From NCBI RefSeq assembly GCF_004365875.1, contig NZ_SODF01000001.1, forward strand, positions 124,001 to 188,000: a DNA stretch of 64,000 nt, given 5' to 3'. The translations under genes were made by a program, and so were the position numbers. How positions within the stretch are numbered: position 1 is the first letter of the stretch; each line of letters begins with the position of its first letter. Shown one piece after another: positions 17,838 through 26,453 of this stretch. The notes under the pieces are model-generated. The model had not been told where the DNA came from. It worked only from the letters and a program-made list of their open reading frames with translations, and ran no database searches. The stretch comes from Kribbella kalugense (GTDB lineage: Bacteria; Actinomycetota; Actinomycetes; Propionibacteriales; Kribbellaceae).

Positions 17838-18947
17838 ATGCTCTGGAAGATCAGGACTGAACTCGCCGACCGGCCCGGTGCTCTGGCCGAACTCGCTGCA
17901 CGGTGTGGTGCGGACGACATCAACATCCTCAGCCTCGAGGTGTTCACCGCCGAATCCGGTGCCGTCGACGAACTGGTGGTCTCCGCCGGTGTCGGCTGGA
18001 CCGCCGACTCCCTGACCGCGCTCGCCGCCGAGGCCGGTTGCATCGGTACGACGGTCCGCCCGTGCCAGGCCGACGTACTGAGCGATGCTCCGACCCGCTA
18101 CCTGCGCGCCGTACTGCGGATGATCGACGACCCGATGTCCGTTGACGAAGAGCTGGGGAACCTGCAGGGCTTCGACGAGTACACGCCGGCCGAGTGGGCC
18201 CGGGCCGACGTGCTCGTCGAGATCGCTGGCCGGCTGGCCGAGCGCGAAGACGCCCAGGAGGGTCCGCGGCCCGGTAGCGGCGTACCTGTGCTGCGTACGG
18301 CGACAGTTGACGACGCCGATGCCGTCGTCGCGATGCACGAGCGGTGCTCGTACGAGAGCCGGACCCGTCGGTACCACGTGCCGATCCCGAAGCTGACGGC
18401 CCGGACCGCGCGCCACCTGTCCGCGCCGGCCGGCGGGGTGTCGGTCGTCGCATGCGTCGACGGCGCCGTGATCGGGATGGCGACGGCGGCGCCGTGGGAG
18501 GAGTTGGGGACCACGACGATGGAGGTCGCCGTACTCGTGGAGGACGGCTGGCAAGGACAAGGTCTCGGGCTCCGCTTGCTTCGTCAGGTGGTGGGGGAGG
18601 CGCGGGCACTCGGCGCCGACCGCGTGGTCTGCATGGTGCAGCCGGAGAACCACTCGATGCTGCGAACCCTCGAGCGGCTGCGGATGCGGTCCCGGGTGGT
18701 CCGGGACGGCGACAGCCTGATGGTCAGCGTCGCGCTGTCCGACCAGAGCCTGTCGCATGCGGTGGATCGGCCGTCGGTGCAATATCGTCATACGCGTGCC
18801 ACCCCTTCCCACCGGCCGCAACCCACACGGTCTGCTGGTCAACCTGCCCGCGAGCACGCGCTCGCCGCTCTTTCAGCTCTTGAACCGATTGCTGATCGCG
18901 CTGGGGCTGCTGACCGTGATGGTGCTGATCGTGGTGGTCGACCGTGA
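17838..18947 (+). CDS. ACT domain-GNAT acetyltransferase fusion
   Basis: Residues 1-70 are an ACT amino-acid-binding domain (MLWKIRTELADRPGALAELAARCGADDINILSLEVF). Residues about 150-300 are a GNAT domain with the acetyl-CoA loop VEDGWQGQGLGLRLLRQV. Actinobacterial lysine acetyltransferases with an attached ACT domain are known to respond to free amino acids, so amino-acid-controlled protein acetylation is likely. The ATG at 17838 follows GAGGGAGGG. After about residue 305 the frame simply runs on, without family resemblance, into the start of the potassium-channel gene, overlapping it by about 150 bases. The natural C terminus or the sequence there deserves checking. Confidence 0.85.
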   Translation: MLWKIRTELADRPGALAELAARCGADDINILSLEVFTAESGAVDELVVSAGVGWTADSLTALAAEAGCIGTTVRPCQADVLSDAPTRYLRAVLRMIDDPMSVDEELGNLQGFDEYTPAEWARADVLVEIAGRLAEREDAQEGPRPGSGVPVLRTATVDDADAVVAMHERCSYESRTRRYHVPIPKLTARTARHLSAPAGGVSVVACVDGAVIGMATAAPWEELGTTTMEVAVLVEDGWQGQGLGLRLLRQVVGEARALGADRVVCMVQPENHSMLRTLERLRMRSRVVRDGDSLMVSVALSDQSLSHAVDRPSVQYRHTRATPSHRPQPTRSAGQPAREHALAALSALEPIADRAGAADRDGADRGGRP

Positions 18948-19869
18948 CGGCTACAAGGACAGCTACGACGGCAAAGTAGGGCTGATCGACAGCATCTACT
19001 ACGCAACCGTCACGCTCACCACGACCGGGTACGGCGACATCACACCGGTGACGCCCACTGCCCGGCTGGTGAACGCCTTCATCGTGACTCCGCTGCGGAT
19101 CGCGTTCCTGGTGGTTCTGGTCGGTACGACACTGGAAGTACTGGCCAACGAGGGTCGCCGGATCATGCGCGACACGCGCTGGAGGAAACGGATGAAGGAC
19201 CACACCATCGTCGTCGGCTACGGCACCAAGGGCCGGTCGGCCGTGCAGACACTGCTCAGCAACGGGGTGAAGCGGGACACCATCGTGGTGATCGACCCGC
19301 GGGCCCAGGCGATCGGTGACGCGGGCAACGACCAGATGGCCGCGTTCCACGGCGACGCGACCAACCGGACGGTACTGCGCCGTGCTGAGGTGATGACCGC
19401 CCGCGAGGTGATCGTCACCACCGACCGCGACGACTCGGCGGTGCTGGTCACGCTGGCGGTCCGGCAGCTGAACCCGAACGCGCACATCGTGGTCGCGGTC
19501 CGCGAAGAGGACAACGTGCCGCTGCTCCGGCAGAGCGGCGCGGATGCGGTCGTCACCTCCTCCGAAGCAGTCGGTCGGCTGCTCGGCCTGACCTCAGTCA
19601 GCCCGAACCTCGGCGAGGTGATGGAAGACCTGCTGACGTACGGCGAAGGTCTCGAGGTGGCCGAACGCCCCGTCCTCGGCCGCGAGGTCGGCAAGCCCCC
19701 CTCCGCAGTACCCGACCGCGTCGTCTCGGTCGTCCGCGACGGCAAGGTCCACCGGTACTACGACTCCAACGTCTCGGTCCTGGCCGCCGGCGACAAGCTC
19801 ATCGTCGTCCGCCCCGCCAAGGAAACCCCCTGGGCCGAACGCCCCGGCGCGGACGAGACCGAGGAATAA
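18796..19869 (+). CDS. two-helix potassium channel with TrkA (RCK) domain
   Basis: A 357-residue inner-membrane K+ channel. Helix 1 is FQLLNRLLIALGLLTVMVLIVVV. The pore helix and selectivity filter are YYATVTLTTTGYGDI. Helix 2 is AFIVTPLRIAFLVVLVGTTL. A cytoplasmic RCK domain starts DHTIVVGYGTKGRSAVQTLL, with a Rossmann GxGxxG-like loop, and a TrkA-C-like domain closes the protein. The GTG at 18796 (VPPLPTGRNPHG) is the most sensible start, since the ATG at 18757 only adds 13 residues that read through the upstream gene. Such channels set membrane potential and respond to nucleotides or Ca2+. Confidence 0.9.
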   Translation: MPPLPTGRNPHGLLVNLPASTRSPLFQLLNRLLIALGLLTVMVLIVVVDRDGYKDSYDGKVGLIDSIYYATVTLTTTGYGDITPVTPTARLVNAFIVTPLRIAFLVVLVGTTLEVLANEGRRIMRDTRWRKRMKDHTIVVGYGTKGRSAVQTLLSNGVKRDTIVVIDPRAQAIGDAGNDQMAAFHGDATNRTVLRRAEVMTAREVIVTTDRDDSAVLVTLAVRQLNPNAHIVVAVREEDNVPLLRQSGADAVVTSSEAVGRLLGLTSVSPNLGEVMEDLLTYGEGLEVAERPVLGREVGKPPSAVPDRVVSVVRDGKVHRYYDSNVSVLAAGDKLIVVRPAKETPWAERPGADETEE

Positions 19870-19934
19870 GTCACAGCTTGATCTACCGGCGGTCCTGAGG
19901 TTGACCGCCGGGCAGTGGCGTCCTAATGTCGGGC

Positions 19935-19961
19935 TTGTAAACGATTACAAGAACGATTACA
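19935..19961. promoter_or_regulatory. LacI-type operator upstream of the catabolic operon
   Basis: TTGTAAACGATTACAA (19935-19950) is a near-perfect palindrome with a central CG, the usual LacI-family form. AACGATTACA is repeated 12 bases on (19940-19949 and 19952-19961), giving a second half-site. The last bases touch the AGGAGG ribosome binding site of the LacI gene, so bound repressor would block expression of its own operon. Confidence 0.75.
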
Positions 19962-19971
19962 GGAGGCCGGC

Positions 19972-20973
19972 GTGAGTCGTCCGACGATCGCTGGGGTGGC
20001 CCGGGCAGCGGGGGTCTCGGTGGCGTCGGTGTCGCGCGTGCTGAACGGGCTGCCGGCCACCGAAGAGATGGCTGAGCGGGTGCAACGGGCGGTCGCGGAC
20101 CTCGGGTACGTGCCGGATTCGCGGGCTCGGTCGCTCAAGGTCGGGCGGACGTTCCAGCTGACGCTGGCCGTCGCGGACGTCGGTAACCCGGTGTACGTGA
20201 CGATGATGCGCGCGGTCGAAGAGGTCGTGTCCGCGGCCGGTTACCGGTTGGTGGTCACGACGACCGGGCCGGAGATCGTGGACGAGGTCGCGCTGGTCCG
20301 GGGGATGGCTCGCGGGTACGCCGACGGCCTGCTGATCAGCCCGATCCGCGTCGACGAGGACCTGGTCAAGTCGATCCGCGAGTGCGAGGTGCCGGTCGTT
20401 GTCGCCGGTAACGTACCGGCCAAGGCCGGCGTCGATACGGTACGGGCGAATTCGCCGAAAGGCATGCTGCTCGCCGTCAATCACCTGGTCGCGAAGGGCC
20501 GCCGGCGAATCGCCTTCCTGAACGGCCCCGCCGACACCGTTCCGGGAACCGCCCGGGCCAAAGGCTTCGCAGACGCCCTGAAAGCTCACAAGCTGCAACC
20601 AATCGCCGTGGCCGAGGCGACCGACTTCACCTTTACTGCGGGGCGGGCCGCGGCGCCCGCGTTGCTGGGCGTGAAAGTCTCGGCCGGTCTCCCGGACGCG
20701 GTGATCTGCGCGAACGACCTGCTCGCCGTGGGCTTGATGCACGAGCTGGCTGCTGCTGGGCTCGAGGTACCAGCGGATGTTGCTGTGGTCGGGATGGACG
20801 ACAGTGAGTTGGCTGAGCAGTGTTTTCCGACCTTGACGAGTGTGAATCTCGGATCGGCAGAGCGGGGGCGACGAGCGGCTGAGTTGCTGTTGGCAAGGAT
20901 CGAGGACAACGACCGGACTCCGCGACGCATCGTCGTACAGCCGTCGTTGAGCATCAGGAGGTCGACCCCGTGA
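19972..20973 (+). CDS. LacI family transcriptional regulator
   Basis: A 333-residue repressor. The N-terminal HTH is RPTIAGVARAAGVSVASVSRVLNG, with the hinge helix near residues 45-60. A periplasmic-binding-protein-like sensor domain follows (LTLAVADVGNPVYVTMMRAVEE through VVGMDDSELAEQCFPTLTSVN). The start is the GTG at 19972 behind AGGAGG. It is the first gene of the operon and the operator lies directly upstream, so it most likely represses the whole operon until its sugar or nucleoside-type inducer appears. It overlaps the next gene by four bases. Confidence 0.92.
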   Translation: MSRPTIAGVARAAGVSVASVSRVLNGLPATEEMAERVQRAVADLGYVPDSRARSLKVGRTFQLTLAVADVGNPVYVTMMRAVEEVVSAAGYRLVVTTTGPEIVDEVALVRGMARGYADGLLISPIRVDEDLVKSIRECEVPVVVAGNVPAKAGVDTVRANSPKGMLLAVNHLVAKGRRRIAFLNGPADTVPGTARAKGFADALKAHKLQPIAVAEATDFTFTAGRAAAPALLGVKVSAGLPDAVICANDLLAVGLMHELAAAGLEVPADVAVVGMDDSELAEQCFPTLTSVNLGSAERGRRAAELLLARIEDNDRTPRRIVVQPSLSIRRSTP

Positions 20974-21887
20974 CGGCCACTCTGACTGCTCCGACGCAGG
21001 TGAAGAAGCCGGGTCGGCCGAAGCAGAATCGGGAAGCGATCTTCCTCTTCCTGCCGGCGTTGCTGCCGGTGCTCGTGCTCAGCGTCTACCCGCTGATCCG
21101 CGGCATCGCGCTCGGCTTCACCAACGCACGCGCCGGTCTGCACGTCGACACGAACTTCGTCGGCTTCGACAACTTCAGCAAGCTCCTGCACAACGGGCTG
21201 TTCTGGGACTCGTTCCGGATCGGCGTGATCTGGACGCTGTCGGTCACAATCCTCCAGTTCGTCGCCGCACTCGGCCTGGCCCTGCTGCTGAACACGGACA
21301 TCAAGTTTCGCGGCGTCGCCCGTACCATCGCGTTGATCCCGTGGGCGATGCCGCCCGTGGTCGTCGCGATCATGTGGCGACTGCTGCTGCACCCGACCAA
21401 CGGCCCGGTCAACGAGATCCTGCAGAACCTGCACCTCACTGACCACCCGATCAACTTCCTCGGCAACTTCAGTACGGCGCTGCCGGCCGTGATCGTGGTC
21501 GGTATCTGGGTCGGCATGCCGATGACGACCGTCACTCTGCTGGCCGGTCTGCAAGGCATCGACCGCACTCTGTACGAAGCGGCCGCGGTCGACGGCGCGA
21601 GTGCCTGGAGCCAGTTCTGGAACATCACGCTCCCGCAGCTGCGGACCGTGATCGTGGCGATCACCAGTCTGGACATGATCTGGAACTTCAACTCGTTCGG
21701 CCTGGTCTACGTACTGACCGCGGGCGGCCCGGGTGGCAAGACGATGCTGCCGATGCTGTTCGCCTACAACGAGGCCTTCCGGTACGGGAACTTCGGCATG
21801 GCCGCCGCGATGGGCGATGTGATGGTCGTGATCATCATCGTGTTCCTCGCGTTCTACCTACGGAACCGGCTGAGGACGGAAGCATGA
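20970..21887 (+). CDS. ABC sugar transporter permease (MalF/UgpA type)
   Basis: A 305-residue, six-helix membrane subunit of a CUT1-type importer. The EAA loop reads LYEAAAVDGASAWSQFWNITLPQL near residue 205. The first helix is AIFLFLPALLPVLVLSVYPLIRG. The start GTG overlaps the regulator stop as GTGA. With the second permease and the lipoprotein downstream it makes the import pore. No ATP-binding subunit is encoded nearby; actinomycetes commonly use one shared MsiK-like ATPase for such importers. Confidence 0.92.
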   Translation: MTATLTAPTQVKKPGRPKQNREAIFLFLPALLPVLVLSVYPLIRGIALGFTNARAGLHVDTNFVGFDNFSKLLHNGLFWDSFRIGVIWTLSVTILQFVAALGLALLLNTDIKFRGVARTIALIPWAMPPVVVAIMWRLLLHPTNGPVNEILQNLHLTDHPINFLGNFSTALPAVIVVGIWVGMPMTTVTLLAGLQGIDRTLYEAAAVDGASAWSQFWNITLPQLRTVIVAITSLDMIWNFNSFGLVYVLTAGGPGGKTMLPMLFAYNEAFRYGNFGMAAAMGDVMVVIIIVFLAFYLRNRLRTEA

Positions 21888-22717
21888 GAACCCGCTCCGG
21901 CACCCGCGTCCTGCAGTACGTCGCTGTCCTCTGCTACCTGATCTTCCTCGGCTTCCCGCTGCTCTGGCTGATCTCCAGCTCGCTCAAGTCGCCGCAGGAG
22001 TTCGCGAGCATCACGCCGACCCTGTTGCCGAAGCATTTCGACCTGTCCAACTACACCGACGCGCTGAACGAGCAGGGCCTGATCCGGGGCCTCGGCAACA
22101 GTCTGCAGATCTCGATCTACACCACGATCCTGGTGCTGATCGTCGCGCTGCCGGTGTCGTACGCGCTGGCCCGGTTCCGCAGCCGGCTGCGTCCGCTGAC
22201 GAACGGCTGGATCCTGGTCAGCCAGGTGTTCCCGGTGATCCTGATCGTGATCCCGCTGTTCATGATCCTGCGCCCGCTGCACCTGACGAACACGATCCCC
22301 GGTGTGGTGATCGTCTACATGGTCTGGTCGCTGCCGTTCGCGCTCTGGATGCTGCAGGGGTACGTCGCTGCCGTGCCGCGCGAACTCGAAGAGGCAGCGT
22401 CCGTCGACGGCGCGAGCCGGCTGCGGACGATCGTGTCGATCGTGATGCCGCTGCTCCGGCCGGGCCTGATCGCAACCGCGATGTTCACCTTCATCTCGTC
22501 CTGGAACGAGTTCTTCTTCGCCCTGGTCCTCTTGCAGGATCCACAACTCAAAACGCTTCCATTGGTGCTCGCCCGATTCGTCGGCGCCGAGGGCCAGGTC
22601 CAATTCGGTCCGCTCGCCGCAGCCTCAGTACTGGCGACGGTCCCCAGTCTCGTGTTCTTCGCCTTCCTGCAGCGCCGGTTGACCTCCGGCCTGTTGAGCG
22701 GCGCAGTCAAGGGTTAA
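21884..22717 (+). CDS. ABC sugar transporter permease (MalG/UgpE type)
   Basis: A 277-residue second permease subunit with six helices. The EAA loop is ELEEAASVDGASRLRTIVSIVMPLL near residue 170. It starts at the ATG overlapping the previous stop by four bases. It pairs with the MalF-like subunit to move the sugar delivered by the lipoprotein encoded next. Confidence 0.92.
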   Translation: MRTRSGTRVLQYVAVLCYLIFLGFPLLWLISSSLKSPQEFASITPTLLPKHFDLSNYTDALNEQGLIRGLGNSLQISIYTTILVLIVALPVSYALARFRSRLRPLTNGWILVSQVFPVILIVIPLFMILRPLHLTNTIPGVVIVYMVWSLPFALWMLQGYVAAVPRELEEAASVDGASRLRTIVSIVMPLLRPGLIATAMFTFISSWNEFFFALVLLQDPQLKTLPLVLARFVGAEGQVQFGPLAAASVLATVPSLVFFAFLQRRLTSGLLSGAVKG

Positions 22718-22726
22718 GGAGAAGCA

Positions 22727-24007
22727 ATGAAGAAGGTCATGACCGCGCTGTTCGCGGCGGGCGCACTGGTGGCGCTCGCGGCGTGCGGGGGCAACAGCAG
22801 CAACGACAACAGTTCGGGCTCCTCGACCGAGAAGGTGACGCTGAAGTTCCAGAGCCTCGCCTTCCAGAAGACGACCGTTGCCGCGACCAAGAAGATCGTC
22901 GCGGACTGGAACGCCGCCAACCCGAACATCCAGGTCGAGTACGTCCAGGGCAGCTGGGACTCCGTACACGACCAGCTCGTCACCCAGTTCCAGGGCGGGA
23001 CCGCGCCGGACATCATCCACGACGAGTCCGCCGACATCACCGGCTTCATCAACCAGGGCTACCTCGCGGATCTCTCGCCGTACCTGAGCCAGGGGACCAA
23101 GGACGCCGTCTCGCAGGGCGTCTGGGACACGGTCTCGAACGACGGCAAGGTGTACGCCGCGCCGACCCTGATGCAGTCGTACGTCGTACTGGCGAACACG
23201 GCGACGCTCAAGCAGGCCGGGATCACCGCGACCGGTGACTCGCTCAGCTGGGACGACCTGGCCGCCGACGCCAAGAAGCTGACGGCGAACGGCAAGTACG
23301 GACTCGGCTGGGGTCTGAAGAGCCCGACCGCGACCGTGCTCAACCTCGGTATGAACTTCGACGCCAAGTTCTTCGACGGCACCGGCACCGACGCGAAGGC
23401 AGTGATCGGTGACCCGGAGCTCGAGGTGCCGAAGCGGATCCATGCGATGGCCTACGACGACAAGTCGATCGACCCGACCTCGCTGACCCAGAGCGCGACC
23501 GACGTACTGCCCGGGTTCTACGCCGGCAAGTACGGAATGATTGTGGTCGGCAACTATGCCGCCCAGCAGATCCTGCAGGAGGCGCCGAAGGGTTTCCAGT
23601 GGGAGGTGCTGCCGCCGCTGAAGGGCACCAGCACCAAGCAGGCCGCGAACCCGCAGACGTTGTCGGTGCCGGCCGAGGGCAAGCACATCGAGCAGTCGGC
23701 GAAGTTCATCGACTACTTCATGCAGGCCGACAACCTGGCCGCGGTCGGTCAGGGTGACTGGCTGATCCCGACCACGCAGGCGGCCCGGGACGCGATCCTG
23801 AAGGCGACCGGCGGCAAGAACGGCTGGCCGGAGACGCTTGCCAGCGGCACCGAGTTGACCAAGGCGCCGTTCCAGAGCGTGGAGAACTACCCGAAGTGGA
23901 AGGACCAGATCGCGACGCCGGCGTTCCAGGAGTTCCTGGCGAACAAGACCGACCTCGCAGCGCTGGGCAAGAAACTGAGCGATGGATGGAGTCAGGTCAA
24001 CCAGTGA
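22727..24007 (+). CDS. ABC sugar transporter solute-binding lipoprotein
   Basis: A 426-residue extracellular binding protein. The signal peptide has lipobox LVALAAC with the lipidated Cys20, followed by a Gly/Asn/Ser-rich linker. A CUT1-type substrate-binding fold follows (VTLKFQSLAFQKTTVAATKKIVADW, YVQGSWDSVHDQLVTQFQGG). The ATG at 22727 follows GGAGAAG. It captures the substrate at the cell surface for the two permeases. Family CUT1 mostly takes up oligosaccharides or glycerol phosphates, so a ribosyl substrate would be atypical and must be inferred from the neighbouring enzymes only. Confidence 0.92.
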   Translation: MKKVMTALFAAGALVALAACGGNSSNDNSSGSSTEKVTLKFQSLAFQKTTVAATKKIVADWNAANPNIQVEYVQGSWDSVHDQLVTQFQGGTAPDIIHDESADITGFINQGYLADLSPYLSQGTKDAVSQGVWDTVSNDGKVYAAPTLMQSYVVLANTATLKQAGITATGDSLSWDDLAADAKKLTANGKYGLGWGLKSPTATVLNLGMNFDAKFFDGTGTDAKAVIGDPELEVPKRIHAMAYDDKSIDPTSLTQSATDVLPGFYAGKYGMIVVGNYAAQQILQEAPKGFQWEVLPPLKGTSTKQAANPQTLSVPAEGKHIEQSAKFIDYFMQADNLAAVGQGDWLIPTTQAARDAILKATGGKNGWPETLASGTELTKAPFQSVENYPKWKDQIATPAFQEFLANKTDLAALGKKLSDGWSQVNQ

Positions 24008-25158
24008 TGCCGGAAAAAAGCGGCACTGTGCTCGAACAGAAGGCAGCAGGTGTCCTCGTCGGCTCCGCGGTCGGTGACGCGATCGGTGGAGCCGTCGAGG
24101 GCTGGACCCCGGAGGCGATCCGGGAGCGGCACGGCGGCTGGGTGACCGGCATCGTCGGCCCGTGGTACGACGACTGGCGGACGGCTCGTCCGATCGCGCC
24201 GTACCACAAGGGCGACGGGCACATCACCGACGACACCTTGATGACGCACGCGCTGGTCGAGGTGTACGACGAACGCCGTGCGCACCTGGACGCCTACGCG
24301 GTCGCCGAGTCGCTGGTGCCGAAGATGCTCAACGGGACCCGCTGGATCCCGGAGCTCGAGGCGGACGCGTTGCTGCTGCAGCGGGTGTTCCTGGCCGAGA
24401 AGTGGCTGGTCGCCCGGCTGCACTACGGGCACGTCGATCCACGCGAGGCCGGCGTCGGCAACATCGTCAACTGCGGTGCGGCGATGTACATGGCGCCGGT
24501 CGGGGTCGCCAACGCGGGCGACCCCGAGGGTGCGTACGCCGAGGCGCTCGACGTCGCCGGTGCGCACCAGTCGAGCTACGGACGGGAGGCGGCCGGCGTG
24601 TTCGCGGCCGCCGTCGCCGCCGCGATGATCCCGGGCGCGACCCCCGCCTCGGCGGTCGAGTCCGCGATCGGCCTGGCCAAGGACGGCACTCGGAGGGCCG
24701 TCGAGGCAGTGGCCGAAGCGGCCGACGGAATCACTGACTGGGAGCAGGCGATTCCCCTGCTGCGTAAGGCGATCGAGCCCTACGACACGGTCGGTCCCGA
24801 CTACCGCAACCTGTCGATGGACGCCCGTCGTCCGAGCCGTACCAAGGCGATCGAGGAGCTTCCGGTCGCGCTCGGCTTCGTCCTCGTCTCCGAGGGAGAT
24901 GTACGACGGGCAGTCCTGGGCGGCACGAACTACGGCCGTGACGCGGACTCGATCGCGTCGATGGCCGGCGCGATCACGGGTGCTCTGAGCGGACGGGACG
25001 GCGTACCGGAAGACTGGGCGACCGAGATCGCCGAGGCGAGCAAGACGGACCTGGAGCAGCCAGGCCGGGTGATGGCTTCCGTGGCGGTCGAGCTGCGGGA
25101 TGCCGACGCGCGTCGATGGGCGCGCCGCAACGATGTGCTGGAGACTCTGACTCGATGA
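24007..25158 (+). CDS. ADP-ribosylglycohydrolase family protein, first copy
   Basis: A 383-residue ARH-type hydrolase, a fold that removes ADP-ribose or cleaves related ribosyl bonds using two Mg2+ ions. The metal motifs look intact. GSAVGDAIGGAVEG comes near the N terminus, GHITDDTLMTHAL near residue 75 (DDT), and NYGRDADSIASMAGAITGAL near residue 310 (DxDS). The ATG at 24007 overlaps the lipoprotein stop as TGATG; an adjacent GTG at 24004 is an alternative. It lies inside a sugar-import operon with a ribokinase-like gene. That suggests it cleaves an imported N- or O-riboside rather than an ADP-ribosylated protein. Confidence 0.9.
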   Translation: MPEKSGTVLEQKAAGVLVGSAVGDAIGGAVEGWTPEAIRERHGGWVTGIVGPWYDDWRTARPIAPYHKGDGHITDDTLMTHALVEVYDERRAHLDAYAVAESLVPKMLNGTRWIPELEADALLLQRVFLAEKWLVARLHYGHVDPREAGVGNIVNCGAAMYMAPVGVANAGDPEGAYAEALDVAGAHQSSYGREAAGVFAAAVAAAMIPGATPASAVESAIGLAKDGTRRAVEAVAEAADGITDWEQAIPLLRKAIEPYDTVGPDYRNLSMDARRPSRTKAIEELPVALGFVLVSEGDVRRAVLGGTNYGRDADSIASMAGAITGALSGRDGVPEDWATEIAEASKTDLEQPGRVMASVAVELRDADARRWARRNDVLETLTR

Positions 25159-26453
25159 GATTGTCATGGGTGCAGCCGGAGGACCTCCTCCCGCACCAAC
25201 TGGTCCAGGCCCGATCCGAGGGAGTGGACGTCACCGACGTCCAGGCCCGCTGGCTGGCCGCCGGCGGTACGACGGACGCTCCGGTGTCCGGTGCGACCGA
25301 CGAGCCCGCCGCCCCGGCGTTGCGTGCGCTCGCGCGGGAGCTGCTCGACGTACTGGATGCGCGGACGGCGCCGTGGCAGGCACCGGAGATTCCGGAGCTG
25401 CCGTCGCTCGGTGCACCCGTCGATCTCGAGCAGCGGACGTTGAACGGCTGGCTCGGTCGGGCCGCGGGGAACCTGCTCGGCAAGCCGGTGGAGAAGATTC
25501 CGCGGGAGGGCATCCGGGAGATCCTGGAGACCTCGGGTCAGTGGCCGTTGCGGCAGTACATCACCGCGGTCGGCGTATCGGCCGAGGTGGAGCAGCGCTG
25601 GCCGTGGAACCGGCGGTCGAAGGAGACCAGCCTGCGCGAGGTCATCAACGGGATGCCCGAGGACGACGACATCAACTTCGCCATCCTCGCCCTGCTGATG
25701 ATGGAGCGGTTCGGGCCCGGGATGACCACCGAGGACGTGGCACAGAGCTGGCTGAACGACCTGCCGGCCGGGCGCGTGTTCACCGCCGAACGTGTTGCCT
25801 ACCGCAACCTTCTGGAAGGTGTCGAGCCGGCCCGGGCGGCCGTGGTCGGCAACCCGTTCCGCGAGTGGATCGGTGCGCAGATCCGGACCGACGCCTACGG
25901 CTGGGCGCACCCCGGCGACCGTACTGCGGCCGCCCGGCTGGCCCTGGTCGACGCAAGGCTGAGCCACACCGGCGCCGGCGTCGACGGAGCCCTCTGGGTC
26001 GCGGCGATGTCCGCGGCGGCGCTCGTACTCGACGATCCGGCCGAGGCTGTCGTTGCCGGCCTCGACGTGATCGGGCCGCAGGGCGCGATCGCCCGCGCTG
26101 TCCGGTTCGGACTGACCCTCGCGGACGCCACGCTGGATGACGCGCTCGACGCTCTGCATGCGGAGTACGGCGACCTGCATTGGGTACATGCGGTGAACAA
26201 CACCGCACTCACCGCGTGGGCGCTGACCGCTCCGGATTTCACCACGGCGATCGGTCGTGCGGTGATGGCCGGTTGGGACACGGACTCGGCCGGCGCGACC
26301 GTGGGTGCTGTGTTTGGTGCGACGCGTGGGGTTCCGGCAGAGTGGTCCACACCACTGGACAACCGGGTGACCACAAGTCTGCCCGGCATGAATCAGATCG
26401 CGATCGACGAGCTGGCGCGGAGGACTGTGGAGGTGGCCCGGGGTGGTTCCTGA
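25155..26453 (+). CDS. ADP-ribosylglycohydrolase family protein, second divergent copy
   Basis: A 432-residue protein with an extra N-terminal region of about 100 residues before the ARH fold. Its motifs are shifted from the first copy. GRAAGNLLGKPVEKI stands where GDAxG is expected, PEDDDINFAILAL stands for DDT, and AGWDTDSAGATVGAVFGA is a typical C-terminal DxDS metal motif. At least one metal pair is therefore retained, but the chemistry or substrate may differ. The start ATG at 25155 overlaps the previous stop by four bases, so the two hydrolases are translated together and probably act on the same or linked substrates. Confidence 0.85.
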   Translation: MRLSWVQPEDLLPHQLVQARSEGVDVTDVQARWLAAGGTTDAPVSGATDEPAAPALRALARELLDVLDARTAPWQAPEIPELPSLGAPVDLEQRTLNGWLGRAAGNLLGKPVEKIPREGIREILETSGQWPLRQYITAVGVSAEVEQRWPWNRRSKETSLREVINGMPEDDDINFAILALLMMERFGPGMTTEDVAQSWLNDLPAGRVFTAERVAYRNLLEGVEPARAAVVGNPFREWIGAQIRTDAYGWAHPGDRTAAARLALVDARLSHTGAGVDGALWVAAMSAAALVLDDPAEAVVAGLDVIGPQGAIARAVRFGLTLADATLDDALDALHAEYGDLHWVHAVNNTALTAWALTAPDFTTAIGRAVMAGWDTDSAGATVGAVFGATRGVPAEWSTPLDNRVTTSLPGMNQIAIDELARRTVEVARGGS

